Positions 53,991 through 62,146 of a DNA stretch of 64,000 nucleotides are shown here, piece after piece. Below the pieces are notes generated by a model. It made no database searches and was not told the origin of the DNA. It worked only from the letters and a program-made list of their open reading frames with translations. The stretch is taken from contig NZ_FRXN01000001.1 of the NCBI RefSeq assembly GCF_900148515.1, forward strand, positions 744,001 to 808,000. Direction: 5' to 3'. The first letter of the stretch is position 1. Each line of letters begins with the position of its first letter. Source of the DNA: Algoriphagus zhangzhouensis. GTDB lineage: Bacteria > Bacteroidota > Bacteroidia > Cytophagales > Cyclobacteriaceae. A program made the position numbers and the translations under genes.

Positions 53991-54427
53991 GAGTAAATGG
54001 GTTGAATTTATTCTGAAATTGGGTATCGATTCAATCGTTTTCCAGCAAAAACATATCTGTTTTTGACTACTGGAAGGTATTTTGGGCGGGTCTCTGGAGT
54101 AATCCCAGAAAAATCTTTGTTTAAAAATCAATACAGATATAATTTTTACCCTGTATTTATTTTTTCAACAGAAATGTAGCAATAATGAATCTATATGAAA
54201 ACCACTTTTTATCTTTTTCACAAAAATATTTTATAAATGGATCATTTTTTAACCCTATTAAAAATTTCTAAAAGTTTGACTTTTACTGAAAAATCACAAA
54301 AATCAGTTCACATAAGCCTTACATTTTGATGAAAAAAGGACTATTGATTATGTAAAACTTAGAATTAGGCTCTTTGTACCTCAGTTTTCCTGAAAAAGCA
54401 GTATTTTAAACCATAAATTTTAAAACT
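53991..54427. other. AT-rich divergent region between aminotransferase and LemA genes
   Basis: The 437 bp hold two divergent upstream regions and no credible gene. AT-richness is strong from about 54130. TTACATTTTG near 54320 is close to a -7 element for lemA but not exact. Confidence 0.5.
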
Positions 54428-54979
54428 ATGATCGGATACATTATTGGATTGATTGTAATCCTATTAGCTTTTTATGGAGTCGGAATTTATAACCGACTTG
54501 TCAAACTGAAGAATTTGGTAGAAGAAGCTTGGAGCGGAATAGATGTACAATTAAAAAAACGCTATAACCTAATTCCTAACCTTGTGGAGACTGTCAAAGG
54601 CTATGCGACTCACGAGAAAGAAACTTTCGAAAACGTAACGAAAGCAAGAGCTGCCGCACAGTCCGCCTCAACTGTTGGAGAACACCAGAACGCAGAAAAC
54701 CAACTCAACAAGGCCTTGGTTAATTTATTTGCAGTAGCTGAACAATACCCAGAATTGAAGAGTAATGTTAATTTCTTGAAACTTCAAGATGAACTCTCTT
54801 CTATCGAGCAAGACATCGAAAAATCCAGACGCTATTATAATGGTACTGTCCGTGATAAAAACACCTTGGTAGAATCATTTCCAAGCAACCTATTTGCAAA
54901 CATGTTTGGCTTCTCCAAAAGTCCATTCTTCGAATTGGATAATGAAGCAGAGCGAACAGTACCTCAAGTCAAGTTCTAA
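54428..54979 (+). CDS. lemA: LemA family membrane protein
   Basis: The 183-residue protein has one N-terminal membrane segment (IGYIIGLIVILLAFYGVGIY) and the LemA core of four helices: LVKLKNLVEEAWSGIDVQLK, RYNLIPNLVETVKGYATHEK, a central TKARAAAQSA and FLKLQDELSSIEQDIEKSRR. It should be anchored in the inner membrane. Its role is not settled. Its stop overlaps the DUF2207 gene start by one base (TAATG), and the LemA-DUF2207 pair is common in many phyla. Confidence 0.93.
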   Translation: MIGYIIGLIVILLAFYGVGIYNRLVKLKNLVEEAWSGIDVQLKKRYNLIPNLVETVKGYATHEKETFENVTKARAAAQSASTVGEHQNAENQLNKALVNLFAVAEQYPELKSNVNFLKLQDELSSIEQDIEKSRRYYNGTVRDKNTLVESFPSNLFANMFGFSKSPFFELDNEAERTVPQVKF

Positions 54980-56712
54980 TGAAATATCTTTTAGGTTTTT
55001 TTATATTTTTTTCATTTATCACTTTAGGTTTTTCTCAAAGCGAATGGCTTGAAAGTTTTCATTCGGAAATTGAAATAAAACCCAATGGAAACCTTCTAGT
55101 CAAAGAACAAATAGAATATCACACAGAAATCTCTGGCAAAAGAGGAATAGTCAGAAGATTACCTCTTATCAGAAAAGATAGAAATCTAACTTCTTTCGAA
55201 AATGACTTCGACATCCAAGAAATCATTAGAGATGGAAGTAGCTCTGAATATCATACAGAAAGATCAAATGGATACTTATTGATCTATGTCGGTGAATCCG
55301 ACGTCTTTTTAGATCAAGGAAATACTTATTCCTATGAATTGGTATATGAAATACCTTATCAAATCGGATTTTTTGAGGGTTATGATGAACTGTATTGGAA
55401 TGTAAATGGCACCGATTGGGATTTCCCAATACAAAAGATCAGTGCACAGATTGATTTACCTGTTGGTGCATCTGTAATACAAAATGCATGTTATACAGGT
55501 CCTTATGGAAGTACCCAAAGTAATTGTAGCTCTACAATTAATGAGAATGGAATCTACTTTGAAACCCTAGATGCAAGAGCAGGCGATAATCTAAGTATAG
55601 CGGTTGGTTTTACACCAGACATCGTGTCCAAACCTCCCCCACCAGGTTGGCTTCAAAGATATGGAGGTCAATTACTAGCAGGGGTAATTGGAGGAATTTT
55701 ACTCCTATATTATTTATTTACTTGGATCAAATGGGGAATTGATCCACCAAAACCCACTGTCATCCCTTTATTTTCTCCTCCAGAAAATCTTTCGCCAGCT
55801 TCTGTAGCTATGATTAGCAAAGGGTATTATTGGCAGGATATTGCAACAGCAGCAATTGTCAATTTAGCTACTAAAGGCTTTATCAGCATTAAAGATGAAA
55901 CCAGTAGTTCTTTTTTCGGAGTATTTAAGCATCATGAATACATCCTGGTTAAGGAAAAAAATGAGTTGGATTCATTGCCAAAAGAAGAAAAGAAGCTAAT
56001 GGAAAAGCTATTCAAAAGTAGTGACTCCATTACGATAGATGGAAAATATGATTCTGATATCGCAAGTGCCATGTCTCAGTTTCAAACAAACATCAATTCT
56101 CAATGGAAATCATTGATTTGGAAAGGCTTTAATGGAATCCTTTGGATTTTCCCGATATTGATAATCTTCCTGTATTTCGTTTTAGCTCTGAGCTTCCAGG
56201 ACTATTTTGTTTATGAAGGAAAAACAGCCCTGTTGATCCTATTTATGCTCGGGAATATTGTGGCTTTTTTAATTTATCAATGGCTGATTCGAAGACCTGC
56301 AGAGCGAAAATTAAAACTCAGAGCAGAAATTCAGGGTTTCAAAATGTATCTCGGAGCTGCAGAAGAAAGACAATTGCAACATTTCAATCCACCGGGCATG
56401 ACTCCGGAAATTTTCGAGAAATACCTACCCTATGCCATTGCTTTGGATGTTGAGGGAATATGGGGAGATAAGTTTGACAACTTCCTAAAAAGGTCTACCA
56501 TGGCACCATCAGAATATCATCCTCATTGGTATAATCGCCCGATCACCTCTATGGGAAGCTTTGGTCATAGCCTTAATTCAAGCCTATCCAATACTCTGAG
56601 TAGTACTTCTACCAAACCTCAGAGCAGTAGTGGTGGAAGTTGGAGCAGTGGTAGTGGCGGAGGAGGATTTTCCGGCGGTGGTGGTGGCGGCGGTGGCGGA
56701 GGAAGCTGGTAA
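54979..56712 (+). CDS. DUF2207 membrane protein with Gly/Ser-rich tail
   Basis: The 577-residue product has a signal peptide (FITLGFS), a beta-rich extracytoplasmic DUF2207 domain (about 20-215; KRGIVRRLPLIRKDRNLTSF, YELVYEIPYQIGFFEGYDEL), a membrane segment near 235 (AGVIGGILLLYYLF), a cytoplasmic region with a hairpin of segments around 385-440, and a C-terminal 45 residues of mainly Ser and Gly ending in a poly-Gly tract and SW. The tail is typical of this family. It is translationally coupled to LemA. The function is unknown. Confidence 0.9.
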   Translation: MKYLLGFFIFFSFITLGFSQSEWLESFHSEIEIKPNGNLLVKEQIEYHTEISGKRGIVRRLPLIRKDRNLTSFENDFDIQEIIRDGSSSEYHTERSNGYLLIYVGESDVFLDQGNTYSYELVYEIPYQIGFFEGYDELYWNVNGTDWDFPIQKISAQIDLPVGASVIQNACYTGPYGSTQSNCSSTINENGIYFETLDARAGDNLSIAVGFTPDIVSKPPPPGWLQRYGGQLLAGVIGGILLLYYLFTWIKWGIDPPKPTVIPLFSPPENLSPASVAMISKGYYWQDIATAAIVNLATKGFISIKDETSSSFFGVFKHHEYILVKEKNELDSLPKEEKKLMEKLFKSSDSITIDGKYDSDIASAMSQFQTNINSQWKSLIWKGFNGILWIFPILIIFLYFVLALSFQDYFVYEGKTALLILFMLGNIVAFLIYQWLIRRPAERKLKLRAEIQGFKMYLGAAEERQLQHFNPPGMTPEIFEKYLPYAIALDVEGIWGDKFDNFLKRSTMAPSEYHPHWYNRPITSMGSFGHSLNSSLSNTLSSTSTKPQSSSGGSWSSGSGGGGFSGGGGGGGGGGSW

Positions 56713-56734
56713 ATTAATATTCTAATTTTTTATT

Positions 56735-56764
56735 TTGTCAAAATGACACATTTGGTTAGATTTA
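56735..56764 (+). promoter_or_regulatory. Candidate promoter of the exported amidohydrolase gene
   Basis: TTG at 56735-56737 and TAGATTTA at 56757-56764 (seven of eight bases of TAnnTTTG) are exactly 19 bases apart, the Bacteroidota sigma factor spacing. The start codon is 28 bases downstream. It would make the gene independent of the LemA pair. Confidence 0.5.
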
Positions 56765-56792
56765 GGAATCAAACCCAATAATCTATTCAATA

Positions 56793-57797
56793 ATGAATCA
56801 ATTAATTAAAAAGACCAGTTTACTTACCACGGCCCTCCTGACCTGCATTGCTTCTTTAAGCTTTGCTCAGGAAAAAAAGGTCCACCCTCCTATCATTGAC
56901 GTACATGTACATGCTATGAAAGTCAATCCGGCGTTTACAGCAGATATGTGCCCTTGGTTCTTAAGCAGTATGCCTGGAAGTGGACCTAAGCAAGATCCAC
57001 CATCTTTTATCAATACTGATTGCGCAACTCCTCTGAAAGCAGCTACATCTGATGAAGATTTTCAGAATCAATTAATGGAAACTGCTGAAAGGCTAAACAT
57101 CACCTTTGTGGCGAGTGGAGATGCAGAAGTTCTTCATAAATGGAAAGTTGCCGCACCCGAAAGAGTGATGCCTTCAATCGGTGTTGCTCCGGGAATGACC
57201 GTGGAAGCTTTCAAAGATTCCCTTTCCAATGGATTTTATGTTGTCATGGGAGAAATCGCTCCTCAATATCAAGGAATGTCTCCTAGTGACATGTCTTTGG
57301 ATGAATATTTTGGAGTAGCAGAGGAACTTGGTATTCCAGTTGGTATTCACATGGGAACGGGTGGAAATGGTATGGCCAATATCACCAGCCCAAAATATCG
57401 TGCATCCATGGGTAATCCTTTTCTACTAGAAGACCTGCTAGCGAGACATCCGAATTTAAAAATCTGGGTAATGCATGCGGGATATCCTATGATCGATGAA
57501 ATGATCGCTTTGATGGGTGCGAATGCCTATGTCTATGTGGACTTGGCAGGATTTATCTGGTCTTACCCATTGGCAGAAATCCATATGTATTTGGAAAGAT
57601 TGGTTCAGGCAGGATTCGGAAAAAGAATTCTATATGGCACGGATTTGATGATGTGGCCAAAACTTTTGGAAACCTCCATTGGGGTGATTGAAAATGCAAA
57701 TTACCTATCTGAGGATCAGAAAAGAGATATTTTCTTCAATAATGCGGTCAGGTTCTTTAATCTGGATCCGAATGATTTTGAAGGAATCGAAAAATAA
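56793..57797 (+). CDS. Exported amidohydrolase (Amidohydro_2, TIM-barrel type)
   Basis: The 334-residue product has a signal peptide (TCIASLSFAQ, about residue 26). Metal ligands are His38 and His40 (IIDVHVHAMK), a His in GIHMGTGGNG, a His in WVMHAGYPM and an Asp in ILYGTDLMMW, the set used by the aminocarboxymuconate-semialdehyde decarboxylase-like amidohydrolases. It should be periplasmic and act on a small carboxylate or ester; the substrate is unknown. It has its own promoter candidate and ends in a terminator shared with the next, convergent gene. Confidence 0.88.
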   Translation: MNQLIKKTSLLTTALLTCIASLSFAQEKKVHPPIIDVHVHAMKVNPAFTADMCPWFLSSMPGSGPKQDPPSFINTDCATPLKAATSDEDFQNQLMETAERLNITFVASGDAEVLHKWKVAAPERVMPSIGVAPGMTVEAFKDSLSNGFYVVMGEIAPQYQGMSPSDMSLDEYFGVAEELGIPVGIHMGTGGNGMANITSPKYRASMGNPFLLEDLLARHPNLKIWVMHAGYPMIDEMIALMGANAYVYVDLAGFIWSYPLAEIHMYLERLVQAGFGKRILYGTDLMMWPKLLETSIGVIENANYLSEDQKRDIFFNNAVRFFNLDPNDFEGIEK

Positions 57798-57821
57798 TAA
57801 ACTACCCTAGCTACTAATCAG

Positions 57822-57856
57822 AAATCCTTTGGAAGCGTTTTCCAAAGGATTTTTTT
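57822..57856. terminator. Bidirectional terminator between convergent genes
   Basis: AAATCCTTTGGAA (57822-57834) pairs perfectly with TTCCAAAGGATTT (57840-57852) over GCGTT, followed by T on the plus strand. It serves the amidohydrolase gene on the plus strand and, with a weaker minus-strand T run, perhaps the lipoprotein gene. Confidence 0.8.
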
Positions 57857-57867
57857 ATTTCTATCAT

Positions 57868-58242
57868 TTACTCTTCAAATTGACAGGTATTGGTCTCATG
57901 AGCATATATCAATACTTTATCCTCTAGGTCCACGATTGAAAAATCTGCATTCTCAACTTTTTCTCCATCACATGTATAAAATACAGGCACCCAATAACAT
58001 GTAGCACAACAACTTCCAACATAGATGTACCTAACTCCTTTGTATGTTCCTGATCTGACATAATTGTTTTGCTTTTCAAACTCAGAGCTTTTTATATTTT
58101 CGACCATTTCTTTGATAATGGTTATCTCATCAGTCGGATTGGAGGATCCACAGATCAAAATAGGATCCACCTCCTCTTTGCAGGAAGCCAGGAATAGAAT
58201 AGAAACAAGGGCCATTGAAAAAATAAAAAGGATTCTTTTCAT
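57868..58242 (-). CDS. Small Cys-rich lipoprotein, hypothetical
   Basis: The 124-residue product has a lipobox (LFLASC, Cys21). The mature part holds further Cys: LICGSS, GSCCATCYW, YTCDGE and NTCQFEE, enough for several disulfides or a metal site. A small secreted domain with an IYVGSCCATCYWVP core is plausible. No family is recognised. The neighbouring gene ends 70 bp away on the opposite strand with a shared terminator. Confidence 0.65.
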   Translation of the reverse strand: MKRILFIFSMALVSILFLASCKEEVDPILICGSSNPTDEITIIKEMVENIKSSEFEKQNNYVRSGTYKGVRYIYVGSCCATCYWVPVFYTCDGEKVENADFSIVDLEDKVLIYAHETNTCQFEE

Positions 58243-58417
58243 GTTTGAAAATTTAAATTATCTATCAAATTCAAAGAAAAGGAGACCCTATACAATAGGA
58301 TCAACGAAACTAAAACTTAATTGAATTATGACGAATTCCACCATTCAGGTGATACAATTAGCTTTCCTCATCAATAATAATTTTTGAATTCAGGGATTTT
58401 TTAAGAATTTGCCAGCC

Positions 58418-59320
58418 ATGAGTTCACCCACAGAACTGGATTCTATCCAGTTAAATTTTTCCCAAAACGACCTTCTTCTACTTAATCTAGCTTTGGCTCT
58501 TATTATGTATGGAGTTGCTTTAGATTTAAGATTTGAGGATTTTAAATACTTGGCTAAAAATCCCAAAGCTTTCTTTTTGGGAGTTTTCTCTCAATTTATA
58601 TTACTACCATTTTTAACCTGGGCCTTGATCTCGATCATTCAACCTCCTCCAAGTGTGGCTCTTGGAATGTTTTTGGTAGCTGCTTGTCCAGGAGGAAATG
58701 TTTCAAATTTTCTAAGTAGCTATGCAAAAGGAAATGCGGCACTTTCAGTCAGTCTTACAGGTTTTTCGACACTATTTTCCATAATCAGTACTCCACTCAA
58801 CTTTGCTTTGTGGGCAGGATTATACGGACCGACTTCCACTCTACTTCAGGAAATCAGTCTAGACATAGAAAATGTCTTCATGACTGTTGGACTCATTTTA
58901 GGAATCCCATTGATATTGGGAATACTAACTAGAACATTTGCCTCAAAATGGGCTGAACGATTTAAGAAAATCCTACAACCATTGAGTCTGCTCATATTTG
59001 CAGCATTCATTGTATTGGCCTTTGCCGGTAACTTTGACATTTTTCTTCAATACATTGGAAAAATTTTCCTTTGGGTTTTTGCCCATAATTTGGTTGCATT
59101 AGGTGCTGGTTTTCTGACAGCTAAAAGCTTCAAACTCCCTTTACCCGATGTCAAAACACTGACAATCGAAACGGGAATTCAAAATTCAGGATTGGGGCTC
59201 GTTTTGATTTTTACTTACTTTGAAGGTTTGGGAGGAATGGCTGTCATTACAGCTTTGTGGGGGATTTGGCATCTAATATCTGGAATCACCATAGCCAGTA
59301 TTTGGAAATCTAAAACATGA
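58418..59320 (+). CDS. Bile acid:sodium symporter family protein
   Basis: I choose ATG 58418; an alternative TTG lies nine bases earlier. The 300-residue protein has about nine membrane segments. Family features are LALIMYGVALDLRFEDF, AACPGGNVSNFLSSYAKGNA, VSLTGFSTLFSIISTPLNFA and TIETGIQNSGLGLVLIF, the crossed sodium-binding loops of the SBF/BASS fold. Substrates in bacteria vary (bile acids, pantoate, other organic anions). It overlaps the acyltransferase gene by 4 bp, so the two are co-translated. Confidence 0.9.
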   Translation: MSSPTELDSIQLNFSQNDLLLLNLALALIMYGVALDLRFEDFKYLAKNPKAFFLGVFSQFILLPFLTWALISIIQPPPSVALGMFLVAACPGGNVSNFLSSYAKGNAALSVSLTGFSTLFSIISTPLNFALWAGLYGPTSTLLQEISLDIENVFMTVGLILGIPLILGILTRTFASKWAERFKKILQPLSLLIFAAFIVLAFAGNFDIFLQYIGKIFLWVFAHNLVALGAGFLTAKSFKLPLPDVKTLTIETGIQNSGLGLVLIFTYFEGLGGMAVITALWGIWHLISGITIASIWKSKT

Positions 59321-60318
59321 AAAACCTGATTAATTTTATTCTGAGATTCCTAGTGAAAATTGCTTTACATGGATATTTCAGAAAAATCATTGTTACTGGT
59401 AAAAAGAATATTCCAACAGGAGTCCCTGTCATCTTGGTAGCCAATCACCAAAATGCACTGATTGACCCTTTACTTCTAGCCACCCACACCAAGTTAAATC
59501 CCTGGTTTTTGACCAGAGCTGCTGTTTTTAAAAATCCAATCGCGGCAAAGATCCTTCATTTGATCAGGATGCTTCCTGTATATCGAGTAAGAGATGGTTT
59601 TTCCACCATTCAGCAAAATCAAAAGACATTTGAAGCCACTTTTGAGGTTCTTAAAAAGAATGGTGCTGTAATCATTTTCGCCGAGGGAAGTCATAGTGTG
59701 GTTCGAAATGTAAGACCATTGAGCAAAGGGTTTACCCGAATGGCTTTTGGACTCAAAGAAAAATACCCCAACTGTGAACCTGTAATTTTGCCAGTTGCAT
59801 TGGAATATAGTGCCCATAAGCATTCAGGAAGTTTGGTTCGCATCACTTTTGGAGATGCTATCCCTGTGGATATGCCGGCTTCTAAATCAGGACTATTAAC
59901 CAAGACAGTGGAAAAGACGCTCAAAAGTATGGTTGTGGAGATTCCGGATGAGCATTATGAGGAGAATCTAAATTCCATTTTGGAAGCGGGAGTAGACGTT
60001 ACTTCCAAAGAAGCTGTCGATACCTTTTTGAAAGATGGCATAGTTACTAATGAGGTTTCCGATCCATCAGGAGTCAAAAATAAATTGATGAAAATTTTCA
60101 ATTTCCCATTGTATTGGATTTGGCTTTGGATCAGTCCCAAAATTCAAGACCGGGTTTTCGAGTCTACTTTTAAATTCCTTATCGGTTTTTTCTTAGGCCC
60201 TATCTGGTTTTTGATGCTGTTTTTATTGGCCTTGAGTTCACCCTTAGGTTCTTGGGCTTTGGCCTTTTTGATTATGAGTCTGATCTCAATCCTTTGGAAT
60301 AAGAGCCCACAAGAATAA
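59317..60318 (+). CDS. 1-acyl-sn-glycerol-3-phosphate acyltransferase family protein (PlsC-like)
   Basis: The 333-residue protein has the acyltransferase box HQNALID (HX4D, within VANHQNALIDPLL), a PLVRVRDG-like second region (LPVYRVRDGFSTI) and IIFAEGSHS (the FPEG box with Ala for Pro). Membrane segments are at the N-terminus and three near the C-terminus (about 255-325). It is longer than the usual PlsC, as in the branch that acylates glycerophospholipids or lipid A-like lipids. It overlaps the symporter gene by 4 bp. Confidence 0.87.
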   Translation: MKNLINFILRFLVKIALHGYFRKIIVTGKKNIPTGVPVILVANHQNALIDPLLLATHTKLNPWFLTRAAVFKNPIAAKILHLIRMLPVYRVRDGFSTIQQNQKTFEATFEVLKKNGAVIIFAEGSHSVVRNVRPLSKGFTRMAFGLKEKYPNCEPVILPVALEYSAHKHSGSLVRITFGDAIPVDMPASKSGLLTKTVEKTLKSMVVEIPDEHYEENLNSILEAGVDVTSKEAVDTFLKDGIVTNEVSDPSGVKNKLMKIFNFPLYWIWLWISPKIQDRVFESTFKFLIGFFLGPIWFLMLFLLALSSPLGSWALAFLIMSLISILWNKSPQE

Positions 60319-60351
60319 AGCTCAAAACCAAATATTATTTGGAGGATTGTT

Positions 60352-60359
60352 TAACTTTG
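60352..60359 (+). promoter_or_regulatory. Candidate -7 element of the HPPD gene
   Basis: TAACTTTG matches the Bacteroidota consensus TAnnTTTG exactly, 32 bases before the start codon. No TTG lies at the expected distance upstream, so the assignment is partial. Confidence 0.35.
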
Positions 60360-60391
60360 AGAGTAACGAACAAACCCAAAAATAACAAATC

Positions 60392-61486
60392 ATGAGTGAA
60401 GACTTTCTACCCATCAATGGGACGGATTATGTAGAGTTGTATGTAGGAAATGCCAAACAGGCTGCACTTTTTTATCAATATGCCTTTGGCTTTGAATTAA
60501 TTGCCTATTCAGGTCCAGAAACTGGAGTAAGAGATAGAGCCTCCTATGTACTCAAGCAAGATAAAATTAGGCTGGTTTTGACATCTGCGCTTCAAGAAGA
60601 TCACTATATCGCAGAGCATGTAAAGCGACACGGAGATGGAGTCAAAGTATTGGCACTCTGGGTAGATGATGCTGAAAAGTCTTGGTATGAGACGACATCC
60701 AGAGGAGCTGAATCTGTCGATGAACCCAAAGTACTGAAAGACCAATTTGGTGAAGTAAAAGTAGCCTCAATCAAAACATATGGTGAAACGATCCACACCT
60801 TTGTTGAGAGAAAAAACTATTCAGGAGTTTTCCTACCAGGTTTCATTTCTAGAAAAAGCACTTACAAATCCGAATCAATCGGACTAAAATACATTGACCA
60901 CTGCGTTGGAAATGTCGAGTTGGGTGAAATGAACCATTGGGTTGATTTCTATGAAAAAGTGATGGGATTCAAGCTTTTGATCACTTTTGATGACAAGGAT
61001 ATTTCTACTGAATATTCAGCCTTGATGTCCAAAGTAGTTTCTAATGGAAATGGCTATATCAAGTTTCCTATCAACGAACCCGCTGAAGGCAAGAAGAAAT
61101 CCCAAATTGAAGAATACTTAGAGTTTTACAATGGACCAGGAGTTCAGCATATGGCCATTGCCACAGACGATATAATTCATACAGTTGGAGAATTAAGAAG
61201 AAGAGGAATTGAGTTTCTAGAAGTTCCCCAAACTTACTATGATGATCTTTTGGATCGAGTTGGGAAAATAGATGAAGATATACAGCCTCTCAAGGATCTC
61301 AATATCCTGGTGGACCGAGATGATGAAGGCTATTTGCTTCAAATCTTTACGAAACCCTTACAAGATAGGCCTACCCTATTTATAGAGATCATCCAAAGAA
61401 AGGGAGCAACATCTTTCGGAAAAGGTAATTTCAAAGCCTTATTTGAGGCTATAGAGCGAGAGCAAGATCTTAGAGGAAACTTATAA
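60392..61486 (+). CDS. hppD: 4-hydroxyphenylpyruvate dioxygenase
   Basis: The 364-residue protein is a full HPPD of two vicinal-oxygen-chelate domains. Iron ligands are His in YIDHCVGNV, His in GVQHMAIATDD and Glu in LFIEIIQRKG; TSFGKGNFKALFEAIEREQ is the characteristic C-terminal helix. It converts 4-hydroxyphenylpyruvate to homogentisate in tyrosine catabolism. Homogentisate dioxygenase is not adjacent, so the pathway is split. It is monocistronic with a -7 element upstream and a small terminator downstream. Confidence 0.96.
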   Translation: MSEDFLPINGTDYVELYVGNAKQAALFYQYAFGFELIAYSGPETGVRDRASYVLKQDKIRLVLTSALQEDHYIAEHVKRHGDGVKVLALWVDDAEKSWYETTSRGAESVDEPKVLKDQFGEVKVASIKTYGETIHTFVERKNYSGVFLPGFISRKSTYKSESIGLKYIDHCVGNVELGEMNHWVDFYEKVMGFKLLITFDDKDISTEYSALMSKVVSNGNGYIKFPINEPAEGKKKSQIEEYLEFYNGPGVQHMAIATDDIIHTVGELRRRGIEFLEVPQTYYDDLLDRVGKIDEDIQPLKDLNILVDRDDEGYLLQIFTKPLQDRPTLFIEIIQRKGATSFGKGNFKALFEAIEREQDLRGNL

Positions 61487-61491
61487 AATTG

Positions 61492-61517
61492 AGCCGGCCT
61501 AGTGTCGGCTTTTTTTA
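61492..61517 (+). terminator. Small terminator after hppD
   Basis: AGCCG pairs with CGGCT over nine bases, followed by TTTTTTATTT. The stem is short, but its position right after the stop and the strong T run make it likely, and it argues against the TTG start proposed for the next gene within it. Confidence 0.6.
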
Positions 61518-61545
61518 TTTATCTTTTGGAAAAGATCCGAAAGCC

Positions 61546-62136
61546 ATGAAGCATTTTCTCAATATCATTTCAGCATTGATTAAGGGAGGTATTTTTTTTC
61601 TCATTCCCATTATCCTTCTTATCGTACTTTTTGAAAGAGCCATTGAATTAATCCAGCCACTTTCTGATCATGTCGAATCGATTTTTGGATTGGAAGAAAA
61701 CCGGATCATCACTCCTTTTGTAGTATCGGTGACTTTGGTATTATTGATTTGCTTGATTGCTGGATATATCGCTCAAAGAGGAATGGGCAAAAGGATGATT
61801 GAATGGATTGAGGATCATATTCTTGTCCTTTTCCCTGGATACAAATTAATGAAAACCACATTTGAGCAAAGAGCTGGAATTGCTCAAAACCACAATTTCC
61901 CAGTCGTATTGGTCCCTATAGATGGATGGATGATGGCTTTTTTGGTGGAAGAACTGGAAGATGAAAAAGTGTTGGTTTTTGTACCGGGTTCTCCTGAAAC
62001 ATGGAGTGGAAATTTGATCATTTTTGACAAATCAAAAATCAAAAAGACCGACCTAACTCAGCATGAGGTGCATAAGATTGGCCGGTCTTTGGGAATTTCA
62101 AGTTTTGAAACTCTAAAAGGAAAGATTAAAATCTAA
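61546..62136 (+). CDS. DUF502 family membrane protein
   Basis: I choose ATG 61546; the frame is open to a TTG at 61489, but that would start inside the terminator hairpin. The 196-residue product has two membrane segments (IKGGIFFLIPIILLIVLF and FVVSVTLVLLICLIAGYIAQ), a GYKLMKTTFEQRAG core and a C-terminal soluble domain (VLVFVPGSPETWSGNLIIF), which fit DUF502. Members are small membrane proteins of unknown role. The gene is convergent with the GH2 gene, 10 bp away. Confidence 0.85.
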   Translation: MKHFLNIISALIKGGIFFLIPIILLIVLFERAIELIQPLSDHVESIFGLEENRIITPFVVSVTLVLLICLIAGYIAQRGMGKRMIEWIEDHILVLFPGYKLMKTTFEQRAGIAQNHNFPVVLVPIDGWMMAFLVEELEDEKVLVFVPGSPETWSGNLIIFDKSKIKKTDLTQHEVHKIGRSLGISSFETLKGKIKI

Positions 62137-62146
62137 TCTCCTATTA

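Noticed and set aside
53991..54131. N-terminal extension of the Tat aminotransferase
   Set aside because: The extra 47 codons lack coding character and would bury the twin-arginine signal; ATG 53990 gives a normal Tat signal.
61489..61545. TTG start for the DUF502 gene
   Set aside because: It would begin at the base of a terminator hairpin, and the added 19 residues do not match the family; ATG 61546 does.
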